Assembly: GCA_051881635.1 (NCBI GenBank)
Contig: JBJEQG010000103.1
Coordinates: 1 to 14,439 of the forward strand
Direction of reading: 5' to 3'
From: JBJEQG01 sp051881635
GTDB lineage: Bacteria; Bacillota; Clostridia; Oscillospirales; Acutalibacteraceae
DNA length: 14,439 nt
This document shows positions 1 to 5,533 of this stretch, piece by piece. The notes under the pieces are model-generated. The model did no database searches, was not told where the DNA came from, and saw only the letters and a program-made list of their open reading frames with translations. The first letter of the stretch is position 1. Each line of letters opens with the position of its first letter. Made by a program: the position numbers and the translations under genes.

Positions 1-182
1 TGTTCGATAACTTATCAAAAATTAAAATTTAGGTCAAGCCTTTTTAAAGGCTTGCGGTTTCCAAAGGTATTTTGCCAGCGGCGGCTCGCCGCCCTTTGGT
101 GGGGTTTGGGGCCAACGCCCCAACAGTCTAAATTTTTAAAAGGGCAAACGCAGTTTGTCTACTGTTTTATGGTTATCGAACA
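1..182. mobile_element. MITE-like palindromic non-coding element
   Basis: The outer ends are perfect 11-bp inverted repeats: TGTTCGATAAC at 1-11 and GTTATCGAACA at 172-182. A second nested pair is AAAATTTAG (24-32) with CTAAATTTT (128-136). Inside are three hairpins: AAGCCTTT/AAAGGCTT (36-53); an outer CCAAAGG/CCTTTGG stem (61-67, 93-99) enclosing GGCGGC/GCCGCC (80-93); and TTGGGGC/GCCCCAA (106-123). No credible protein is encoded. Terminal repeats plus a fully foldable non-coding interior fit a miniature inverted-repeat element or an intergenic palindromic repeat family. The left boundary coincides with the window edge, so the element could extend further and a target duplication cannot be tested. 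Mobility is inference. Confidence 0.5.
24..67 (+). repeat. Dispersed intergenic repeat, copy 1
   Basis: This copy carries the core TTTAGGTCAAGCC (28-40), followed by a perfect 8-bp stem hairpin and then CTTGCGGTTTCCAAAGG (51-67). The same core and tail appear at 7975-8004 and, shortened, at 13145-13164. Compared with the second copy this one has about 11 extra bases (TTTTTAAAGGC), which create the hairpin. It lies within the palindromic element at 1-182, which suggests the short repeat is part of a larger, often degraded, family. Confidence 0.6.
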
Positions 183-203
183 AGTCTATTAAAAAAAACT
201 TGG

Positions 204-226
204 TTGTCAAAAACAATAGTTGACAA
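204..226. promoter_or_regulatory. Candidate MarR-type operator palindrome
   Basis: TTGTCAA (204-210) and TTGACAA (220-226) are perfect inverted repeats separated by 9 bases. The right arm contains the -35 hexamer TTGACA (220-225) of the promoter for the MarR-family gene. A dimeric MarR regulator bound here would block RNA polymerase, the usual mode of autorepression in this family. That the product of the gene at 280-723 binds here is inferred from position and symmetry. Confidence 0.55.
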
Positions 227-248
227 ACGCAACTGTTTATGGTAATAT
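220..248 (+). promoter_or_regulatory. Sigma-A-type promoter of marR/GNAT operon
   Basis: The -35 element TTGACA (220-225) is a perfect consensus match. It is followed by a 17-base spacer and the -10 element TAATAT (243-248). Transcription should start near 255, giving a leader of about 25 bases that carries AGGAGG (263-268) before the ATG at 280. Confidence 0.8.
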
Positions 249-279
249 AAGGAAAAGTAGTTAGGAGGGATAGGAACAC

Positions 280-723
280 ATGGACTTGGTAAAGCAATTT
301 CGCGAGTATACAAGACAATTAGAGTGTCATCTAGGAAATATCAATAGTGCAAGTTGTTGCTGTTGTAGCGTAAATAAAACACAATGCTTTTTGATAGTGG
401 AAATCGGAAGAAAACCAGGCATATCAGTAAAGGAATTGGCAGATATTTTGCGGATTGATAAAAGCGGTGTCAGTCGGTTTGTTGAAGACTTAGTGCAAAA
501 AGGATTTGTTGAAAGGAAGCCATCAGTAGAAGATAGGCGTTTTGTTACGCTAAATTTATTACCTAAAGGGCAAGAACGCTTTGAAAGGATTGAACATGAT
601 ATGTATTACAAATTTAAAGAAGTATTGGAACAAATACCGGAAGATAAGCAAGAACAAGTGATAGAGGCATTAAAACTATATAATGAGGCTTGTTTGTTAG
701 TGGAGGATAACAGTAATGATTAG
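280..723 (+). CDS. MarR-family transcriptional regulator with a cysteine cluster
   Basis: This 147-residue protein is the normal length for a MarR regulator. The winged helix spans about residues 46-95: helix-turn-helix with recognition helix KSGVSRFVEDLVQKG (61-75), then the wing with the family's DRR motif (85-87). Flanking helices (1-35, 97-140) should form the dimer interface. The unusual feature is a run of four cysteines (C26-C29) plus C16, C36 and C138, placed before the DNA-binding domain. This suggests sensing by thiol chemistry or soft-metal or metalloid binding. I recall similar Cys-rich MarR proteins near arsenite methyltransferase genes in clostridia, but cannot verify that here. 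AGGAGG (263-268) supports the ATG start. It overlaps the next gene by 8 bp, so the two are probably translationally coupled and share a ligand response. The ligand is unknown; family assignment is secure. Confidence 0.9.
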   Translation: MDLVKQFREYTRQLECHLGNINSASCCCCSVNKTQCFLIVEIGRKPGISVKELADILRIDKSGVSRFVEDLVQKGFVERKPSVEDRRFVTLNLLPKGQERFERIEHDMYYKFKEVLEQIPEDKQEQVIEALKLYNEACLLVEDNSND

Positions 724-1624
724 AGAGATGAATGTAAAAGATTGGGAACAGGTAGCGGAAATATATTTACAGGGGATAGAAAATGGGGTATCTACATTCA
801 ATACAAAGTGTCCATCTTATGAGGAGTGGGATAACGAATATATTGATAACTGTAGATTTGTGTACATAGATGGAGAAAAAGTAGTTGGCTGGGTAGCAAT
901 AAGTCCTACATCAAGTAGTTGTGTGTACAAGGGTTGTGTTGAAATGAGTATCTATATTGATAATGATTATCAGGGTAGAGGTATAGGTACTGAACTTGTA
1001 GATAGGTTATTATGTGAAGCAAAGAAGCAGGGATACCGGAGTATTCTATCAACAGTAATTTCAATTGATTCAGCAAGTGTGGAATTACATAAGAAATGTG
1101 GGTTTAGAGAAGTGGGATATAGGGAAAAAATAGCCAAAGACCGTTTTGGAAACTGGCAAAATACTATTTTGTTTGAACTTAGGTTAGAAAGTAAAGTAGA
1201 GAAGTCAGCTAATTATTTTAAGAATGGATTTAATTGTTCGCAAGCTGTATTTGCAACATTTGCAGGAGATTTTGGATTGTCAGAAGAAATGGCACTTAAA
1301 GTAGCAACACAGTTTGGTGGAGGTGCAAGAAAAGGGGAAATGTGTGGTGCTGTATCAGGTGCATTGATGGTATTAGGATTAAAATTCGGTCATTATAACT
1401 ATAATGCACCAGAAGAAAAAAGAAATGCATATAAGATTGCAGAAGAGTTTATGAATCGTTTTATTGAGAAAAATGGAACTGTTGTATGTAGGGAATTGCT
1501 TGGATATGATGTGTCTAAGCAAGAAGATATGCTGAAGATAAAAGAATTAGGTTTGTTTAAAAGTATCTGTCCGAAAATGATACAGTGTGCTACAGAAATA
1601 GTGGAACAAATGTTGCAAGAGTAA
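716..1624 (+). CDS. GNAT acetyltransferase (ArsN/PAT-like) fused to C_GCAxxG_C_C redox-type domain
   Basis: This 302-residue protein has two domains. Residues 1-158 are a GNAT N-acetyltransferase resembling phosphinothricin/arsinothricin acetyltransferases. The acetyl-CoA loop is QGRGIG (86-91), and other family features include STFNT (26-30), GWVAISP (58-64), LHKKCGFREVG (124-134) and GNWQNT (145-150). Residues about 160-302 match the C_GCAxxG_C_C family of probable redox proteins: FNCSQAV (C174), GGGARKGEMCGAVSGA (201-216, C210), VCRELLG (C258) and SICPKM (C285), with C291 nearby. That family has no settled function. GGAGG at 702-706 supports the start inside the marR stop region. The fusion suggests acetylation of a toxic substrate combined with thiol chemistry on the same or a related compound, controlled by the Cys-rich MarR. 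The substrate is not known; an arsenical or other amine toxin is a guess. Each domain is usually a separate protein. Confidence 0.85.
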   Translation: MIREMNVKDWEQVAEIYLQGIENGVSTFNTKCPSYEEWDNEYIDNCRFVYIDGEKVVGWVAISPTSSSCVYKGCVEMSIYIDNDYQGRGIGTELVDRLLCEAKKQGYRSILSTVISIDSASVELHKKCGFREVGYREKIAKDRFGNWQNTILFELRLESKVEKSANYFKNGFNCSQAVFATFAGDFGLSEEMALKVATQFGGGARKGEMCGAVSGALMVLGLKFGHYNYNAPEEKRNAYKIAEEFMNRFIEKNGTVVCRELLGYDVSKQEDMLKIKELGLFKSICPKMIQCATEIVEQMLQE

Positions 1625-1920
1625 TTGTTTTGTTCCGCAAATCTGATATAATACCAATAGTGTAATGCCAAAAGATAGATTTTTATTATCTTCAACATCA
1701 AGATGAATAGTATGCTAAAACATGATTTAACTTATTATAAGGTGCTTGAAAATGATATCTAAGGGAGATACTATGGCTATTGCAATTTTAAAAATAGCTG
1801 AACTTTATGGTACACGAATGGAAAATCCAATAAAACCAGTACGCTTATGCATAACAATTAACCGCCATTAAACAAAGTGCTTATCACAAAATTTAAGGTT
1901 TTTTTAGGGAGATTGATTTA
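1625..1920. other. A+T-rich spacer, largely featureless
   Basis: This stretch lies between the GNAT fusion gene and the small ORF at 1921. It holds a weak stem AAGATA/TATCTT near 1671-1691, without a following T run. It also holds one short ORF at 1773-1871 preceded by a plausible ribosome binding site. I see no terminator directly after the GNAT fusion gene, no RNA gene, and no clear promoter. It may be decayed DNA. Confidence 0.5.
1773..1871 (+). CDS. Possible 32-residue small protein, unrecognised
   Basis: ATG at 1773 follows AAGGGAG (1761-1767) at a short but usable spacing. It opens a 32-codon ORF ending in TAA at 1869-1871. The N-terminal part is mildly hydrophobic (MAIAILKIAELYG) and the C-terminal part is basic. 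An in-frame upstream ATG at 1752, with AAGGTG before it, would give 39 residues. I do not recognise the sequence. It could be a true small protein, the remnant start of a larger broken gene, or chance in A+T-rich DNA. Confidence 0.25.
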   Translation: MAIAILKIAELYGTRMENPIKPVRLCITINRH

Positions 1921-2166
1921 ATGCTAACTTCAAAGAGTATATTTGAATATAGGAAGCAGTTTCCAAAAGATCGTTGCTTTTTTTATGAACCAGGTTCAGA
2001 AATATTGATAGAGAGCGAAGAAAATAAGGGAAAAGCGTTTATTAGTCCTTTTGATGAAACGGACGAGATCTTTCTTGATAGAATTATACGAAGCAGAAAA
2101 TTAGGTCGCAACTTATTTTATGAAGAATGGAAAACTTTTGAATATGATTTAAATTGTATATACTGA
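1921..2166 (+). CDS. Small hypothetical protein (81 aa)
   Basis: The 81-residue product is unrecognised. ATG 1921 is preceded by AGGGAGA (1906-1912) at good spacing, which supports translation. The protein is charged and aromatic-rich (FYEPGSE, FDETDE, FYEEWKTFEYD), has no signal peptide or membrane segment, and should be cytoplasmic. Small acidic soluble proteins of this kind are often immunity or anti-toxin-like proteins or phage-related proteins, but no motif proves that. A second small acidic ORF follows 97 bases later. Codon usage (AAA, GAA, ATA, AGA) matches the neighbouring marR region rather than the arginine genes. Confidence 0.55.
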   Translation: MLTSKSIFEYRKQFPKDRCFFYEPGSEILIESEENKGKAFISPFDETDEIFLDRIIRSRKLGRNLFYEEWKTFEYDLNCIY

Positions 2167-2263
2167 TTAAAAAATGTTATAAACAATCAAGGTATTTTTC
2201 AATCAATATTTGGTAACCACTTGCTGGAAAGTTTAACACAAGTACAACTAAGGAAGTGAAAAA

Positions 2264-2515
2264 ATGAAATTTTCTTTGCCTAAATCAGATTTTGAATTTA
2301 TCAAAAAGCAAATTCCGTACGCTTTTGAAATGATTAAAGCACCTATTATCGAAAAAGATAATGTGGAATTTTATGTGCGAGACAATAAATTGTCAGACTT
2401 TGAGGACGAATTTTGTTTTGCGGAAGTTGAGTTTGGAATAGATGATGATACTGTAAATGAAATCGGTAAAAGAATAGGTTATGTGTATAATAAGTTATTG
2501 TGCCAAATAGAATAG
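2264..2515 (+). CDS. Small acidic hypothetical protein (83 aa)
   Basis: The 83-residue product is unrecognised as to function. ATG 2264 is preceded by AAGGAAGTG (2249-2257). The protein is soluble and acidic in its second half (DFEDEF, FGIDDDTVNEIGKR), with no signal peptide, membrane segment or known catalytic motif. The compact, acidic character and the tandem arrangement with another small acidic ORF are compatible with orphan immunity proteins of polymorphic toxins, but no toxin gene lies in the window. This is inference only. It is probably a real gene because the start context is good and the reading frame is clean. Confidence 0.55.
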   Translation: MKFSLPKSDFEFIKKQIPYAFEMIKAPIIEKDNVEFYVRDNKLSDFEDEFCFAEVEFGIDDDTVNEIGKRIGYVYNKLLCQIE

Positions 2516-2605
2516 TTTTAAGTGTATTTTTGCTGTGTCTTATTCAGTTCTGTAAAGGTTTGAAGTAATCCGAATGTTTTTACATAATGTGCAATATAAT
2601 TTTTG

Positions 2606-2634
2606 TTGAAAGCCAAAAAAGAATATGGTAGAAT
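2606..2634 (+). promoter_or_regulatory. Extended -10 promoter of flavin reductase/SDR operon
   Basis: The -35 element is TTGAAA (2606-2611), followed by a 17-base spacer and -10 TAGAAT (2629-2634). TATGG (2624-2628) directly before the -10 fits the TRTGn extension of Gram-positive sigma-A promoters. Transcription should begin near 2641, which is downstream of an in-frame ATG at 2625 and so excludes it as the start. Confidence 0.75.
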
Positions 2635-2669
2635 ATATAAAAAATATTTTGCTTATGGAGGCAGGCTTT

Positions 2670-3182
2670 ATGGCTCAATTTAGAGAAATTAACCCTTCGG
2701 ATATAACCGAAAATGCGTTTAAACTCATTGGAAAGGATTGGATGCTTGTTACGGCGGGGGACAGCACAAAACTGAATACCATGACAGCAAGTTGGGGCGG
2801 TATCGGTGTTTTGTGGAACAAAAATGTTGCATTTTCCTTTATTCGCCCGCAAAGATACACATTGGAATTTATCGACCAAAACGAATATTACACCTTGTCT
2901 TTTCTCCAAGACGGTTACCGTGACACATTAACTTTTTGCGGCAGAAATTCTGGCAGAGATGTAGATAAAATTAAGGAGAAAAATTTGACGCCTGTTTTTG
3001 ACGAAAACGCACCTTATTTTGAACAGGCAAAGTTGGTTTTGGTCTGCAAAAAGCTTTATAAGCAAGCCATGACACCTGACAGTTTTATTGACAAAGCCCT
3101 GATTGAAAAAAACTATCCCGACAATGATTTCCATTATGCTTTTGTTGGCGAAATCGTAAAGGTTTTGATTAAAGATGTCTGA
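2670..3182 (+). CDS. Flavin reductase-like domain protein
   Basis: This 170-residue protein resembles the flavin reductase-like (FMN-binding split barrel) family. Such proteins bind FMN or FAD and often reduce flavin with NAD(P)H or act as small flavoproteins. Recognisable segments are the N-terminal FKLIGKDWMLVTAG (17-30), TMTASWGGIGVLW (37-49), which lines the flavin site in this family, and FIRPQRYTLEFI (57-68). The later NSGRD segment (93-97) is also typical. The ATG at 2670 is chosen over 2625 because GGAGG (2657-2661) sits 8 bases upstream and the predicted transcript starts near 2641. It overlaps the SDR gene by 8 bp, so the two are co-translated. Its physiological substrate cannot be told from sequence. 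Confidence 0.85.
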   Translation: MAQFREINPSDITENAFKLIGKDWMLVTAGDSTKLNTMTASWGGIGVLWNKNVAFSFIRPQRYTLEFIDQNEYYTLSFLQDGYRDTLTFCGRNSGRDVDKIKEKNLTPVFDENAPYFEQAKLVLVCKKLYKQAMTPDSFIDKALIEKNYPDNDFHYAFVGEIVKVLIKDV

Positions 3183-3909
3183 AACGGTGCTGATTACAGG
3201 AGCATCTCGTGGTATAGGGGCAGCGATTGCTGCCCTTTTTGCCGCTGAGGGCTTTCATACAATAATAAACTGTACAAAGTCTGTTGAGTGTGCTGAAAAT
3301 CTGGCAGAAAAACTGCGTGAACAAGGCGGCGATGCTGTTGTTTTGACGGCTGATGTTTCCAATTCCGCAGAAGTCAACGCTATGTTTTCCAAAGCTGAAA
3401 CCATGTTTGGTGGTGTTGATATTTTGGTAAATAATGCCGGTATAGCTCAAACAAAATTATTTACGGATATTACAGACGAAGATTGGAATCGTATGCTTTC
3501 AATCAATTTAACGGGAGCATTTTATTGTTGTCGTCGAGCATTGCCATATATGCTACGCCGACATAGTGGACGGATTGTCAATATTTCCTCCATGTGGGGA
3601 CAGGTTGGCGGTTCGTGCGAAGTTCATTATTCGGCGGCAAAAGCAGGTTTAATCGGTTTAACGAAGGCATTGGCACAGGAGGTTGGACTAAGCGGCATTA
3701 CAGTCAACTGTATTGCACCGGGTGTCATACAGACAGATATGTTATCCTCCTATTCTGCTGAGGATTTAAAAGCATTAGCGGAGGAAACGCCAACAGGCAC
3801 ATTAGGAACACCCGAAGATGTAGCGAGAGCTGTTTTCTTTTTAGCACAAAAAAATTCCTGCTTCATTACAGGACAGGTTTTAGGTGTTAATGGTGGCTTT
3901 GTCATTTAA
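3175..3909 (+). CDS. SDR-family oxidoreductase, probable EF-P 5-aminopentanone reductase (YmfI-like)
   Basis: This 244-residue classical short-chain dehydrogenase/reductase binds NAD(P)(H) through TGASRGIG (8-15). It has the structural NNAG motif (86-89) and the catalytic set S139, Y152, K156. The C-terminal end GQVLGVNGGFVI is FabG-like. The segments FTDITDEDWNRM (96-107), SSMWGQVGGSCEVHYS (138-153) and PTGTLGTPEDVA recall the Bacillota group annotated as elongation factor P 5-aminopentanone reductase (YmfI), which reduces a 5-aminopentanone group on EF-P lysine. FabG (3-oxoacyl-ACP reductase) remains the main alternative, but no fatty acid synthesis genes are adjacent. ATG 3175 lies inside the end of the flavin reductase gene. 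A strong hairpin follows the stop. Confidence 0.75.
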   Translation: MSETVLITGASRGIGAAIAALFAAEGFHTIINCTKSVECAENLAEKLREQGGDAVVLTADVSNSAEVNAMFSKAETMFGGVDILVNNAGIAQTKLFTDITDEDWNRMLSINLTGAFYCCRRALPYMLRRHSGRIVNISSMWGQVGGSCEVHYSAAKAGLIGLTKALAQEVGLSGITVNCIAPGVIQTDMLSSYSAEDLKALAEETPTGTLGTPEDVARAVFFLAQKNSCFITGQVLGVNGGFVI

Positions 3910-3928
3910 AAATAAAAACAAAATTTTT

Positions 3929-3967
3929 TTCGGAAATATTCATTAAAAATGAATATTTCCGAATTTT
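3929..3967 (+). terminator. Intrinsic terminator after SDR gene
   Basis: A perfect 15-bp stem is formed by TTCGGAAATATTCAT (3929-3943) and ATGAATATTTCCGAA (3949-3963), with a 5-base loop and a short T run (TTTT, 3964-3967). It ends the flavin reductase-SDR operon and isolates the arginine cluster promoter. The stem is A+T-rich and the T run short, so read-through is possible. Confidence 0.75.
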
Positions 3968-4112
3968 ATGTATATAAATTCAAGAAACAGGGCTTGTTCC
4001 CACAGAAAGAGAATAAAAATTCATCGTTTGATTATATAAAAACTTGTTTTAATTTTATATAAACTTTATTTGTGAAAATTAAAATTTATACAAAATAACA
4101 AAATTTGCTTTG

Positions 4113-4130
4113 TTTGAATATTTATACATT
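4113..4130. promoter_or_regulatory. Candidate ArgR-binding ARG box
   Basis: TGAATATTTATACA (4115-4128) matches the Bacillus-type ARG-box consensus TGAATAWWWATTCA at all but one position. It ends 8 bases before the proposed -35 of the argG promoter. A weaker half-site-like stretch (TGTATAATA, 4157-4165) overlaps the -10. Arginine-bound ArgR hexamers usually repress biosynthetic promoters through such sites. No argR gene is in the window. Confidence 0.6.
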
Positions 4131-4136
4131 TTTTTA

Positions 4137-4164
4137 TTGATTTTTTTGTCAGAATGTGTATAAT
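4137..4164 (+). promoter_or_regulatory. Promoter of the arginine cluster
   Basis: TATAAT (4159-4164) is a perfect -10. TTGATT (4137-4142) is a 4/6 match to the -35 consensus with 16-base spacing. Transcription would start near 4171, giving a short leader with GGAGG (4185-4189) before the argG ATG at 4198. The short leader leaves no room for a T-box or riboswitch, so control is more likely by a DNA-binding repressor. Confidence 0.7.
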
Positions 4165-4197
4165 AAGATTATCAACTGAATTTTGGAGGTTTTCATC

Positions 4198-5418
4198 ATG
4201 GGTGATATAAAGAAAGTTGTTTTGGCATATTCAGGCGGTTTGGATACATCAATCATCATTCCGTGGCTGAAAGAAAATTATGATAATTGCGAGGTTATCG
4301 CTGTTTCCGGCGATGTTGGTCAAGGTACAGAGCTTGACGGTTTGGAAGAAAAGGCAAAAAAAACCGGTGCTTCCAAATTGTATATTGAGGACTTGAATAA
4401 AGAGTTTATTGAGGACTATGTATTCCCGACCGTAAAAGCCGGTGCTGTATATGAGAATAAATATTTGCTCGGTACATCTTTTGCCCGTCCGATTATCGCA
4501 AAGAGAATTGTAGAAATCGCATTGGCTGAGGGTGCAGACGCTATTTGTCATGGTTGCACAGGTAAAGGTAATGACCAGGTTCGTTTTGAATTGGCAATTA
4601 AGGCTTTTGCTCCGAATATGAAGATTATTGCTCCGTGGAGAGAGTGGAGTCTTAAATCAAGAGAAGAAGAAATCGAATATGCAGAGGCTCATAACATTCC
4701 GTTGAAGATTACAAGAGAAACCAACTATTCTAAGGACAAGAACATCTGGCACATTTCTCATGAAGGACTTGACCTTGAAAATCCCGCAAATGAACCGATG
4801 TATAATAAAGAAGGTTTCCTTGAATTGGGCGTATCTCCCGAGCAGGCACCCGACAAACCTACTTATGTTACAATCCACTTTGAAAAAGGTGTTCCAACAG
4901 CCATTGACGGCGTGGAAATGGGTGCTGTTGAACTTGTTAAGAAGCTCAACGAACTCGGCGGTGCAAACGGTATCGGTATTGTTGACCTCGTTGAAAACAG
5001 ACTTGTCGGCATGAAATCCAGAGGTGTTTATGAAACTCCCGGCGGCACAATTCTGTATCATGCCCATAATAAACTCGAAGAGTTAACTTTGGACAGAGAT
5101 ACTTATCACTATAAGCAAACGGTTGGTTTGCGTTTTGCAGAGCTGGTTTATTTCGGTCAGTGGTACACACCGTTGCGTAAGGCATTGTCTGCTTTTGTAG
5201 ATTCCACACAGGAAACCGTTACAGGTGATGTTAAACTCAAACTCTATAAAGGCAATATCATTGACGCAGGTGTAACATCTCCGTATTCTCTCTATGATGA
5301 AGATATTGCGACATTTGATGAGGACGAAGTTTATAACCAAAAAGATTCCGCAGGCTTTATCAACCTCTTTGGTTTGCCGATTAAGGTACAGGCTACAAAG
5401 GGTTTGACAAAGGAATAA
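4198..5418 (+). CDS. argG: Argininosuccinate synthase
   Basis: ArgG joins citrulline and aspartate with ATP to form argininosuccinate, the penultimate step of arginine synthesis, in the cytoplasm. The protein is 406 residues, the usual length. The N-terminal PP-loop AYSGGLDTS (10-18) is the ATP site. GCTGKGNDQVRFE, IAPWREW and the segment TRETNYSKDKNIWHISHEG are typical family sequences for substrate binding. ATG 4198 is preferred over an in-frame TTG at 4183 because the TTG lies at the ribosome binding site GGAGG (4185-4189) itself. It is the first gene of the arginine cluster, behind its own promoter and a candidate ARG box. A terminator-like hairpin separates it from argH. Confidence 0.97.
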   Translation: MGDIKKVVLAYSGGLDTSIIIPWLKENYDNCEVIAVSGDVGQGTELDGLEEKAKKTGASKLYIEDLNKEFIEDYVFPTVKAGAVYENKYLLGTSFARPIIAKRIVEIALAEGADAICHGCTGKGNDQVRFELAIKAFAPNMKIIAPWREWSLKSREEEIEYAEAHNIPLKITRETNYSKDKNIWHISHEGLDLENPANEPMYNKEGFLELGVSPEQAPDKPTYVTIHFEKGVPTAIDGVEMGAVELVKKLNELGGANGIGIVDLVENRLVGMKSRGVYETPGGTILYHAHNKLEELTLDRDTYHYKQTVGLRFAELVYFGQWYTPLRKALSAFVDSTQETVTGDVKLKLYKGNIIDAGVTSPYSLYDEDIATFDEDEVYNQKDSAGFINLFGLPIKVQATKGLTKE

Positions 5419-5434
5419 TTCCTATAAATTAAAC

Positions 5435-5499
5435 AAAAAAATAATGAGGGCGAGCAGTAGCGGTAACGGTATCGTATTGTCCGCCCGCATTGCTTTTTT
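5435..5499 (+). terminator. Intercistronic terminator-like hairpin between argG and argH
   Basis: AATGAGGGCG (5443-5452) pairs with CGCCCGCATT (5482-5491) with one A/G mismatch. It is followed by GC and six Ts (5494-5499). An A run at 5435-5440 can pair with the T run. The 29-base loop may fold further. This resembles a Rho-independent terminator placed just before the argH start, so it could be a partial terminator, a regulated attenuator, or an RNA stability element. I see no T-box GGTGGNACC motif. Confidence 0.55.
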
Positions 5500-5533
5500 A
5501 TGAATAATGAAAAAAGTAGAGGAGAGAGGAAAG

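Noticed and set aside
136..318. Minus-strand 60-residue ORF over the marR promoter
   Set aside because: It covers the promoter and operator of marR, has no ribosome binding site that I can see, and its composition looks like chance translation of A+T-rich DNA.
361..395. Zinc-ribbon or Fe-S cluster site in the MarR cysteine run
   Set aside because: Four contiguous cysteines do not follow CxxC spacing of zinc ribbons or common Fe-S motifs; thiol or metalloid sensing is a simpler reading, though unproven.
716..1624. The GNAT/redox ORF as two genes joined by a sequencing error
   Set aside because: The frame is continuous, the linker is short and plausible, and no ribosome binding site or start codon in good context lies between the domains.
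3929..3963. ARG-box palindrome in the SDR 3' hairpin (ATTCAT/ATGAAT)
   Set aside because: The half-sites are in the opposite order from the ARG-box consensus, and the long perfect stem plus T run after a stop codon is better explained as a terminator.
5435..5499. T-box leader or amino-acid riboswitch before argH
   Set aside because: The hairpin and T run are present, but the conserved GGTGGNACC antiterminator motif and specifier stem are absent, and the spacer is too short.
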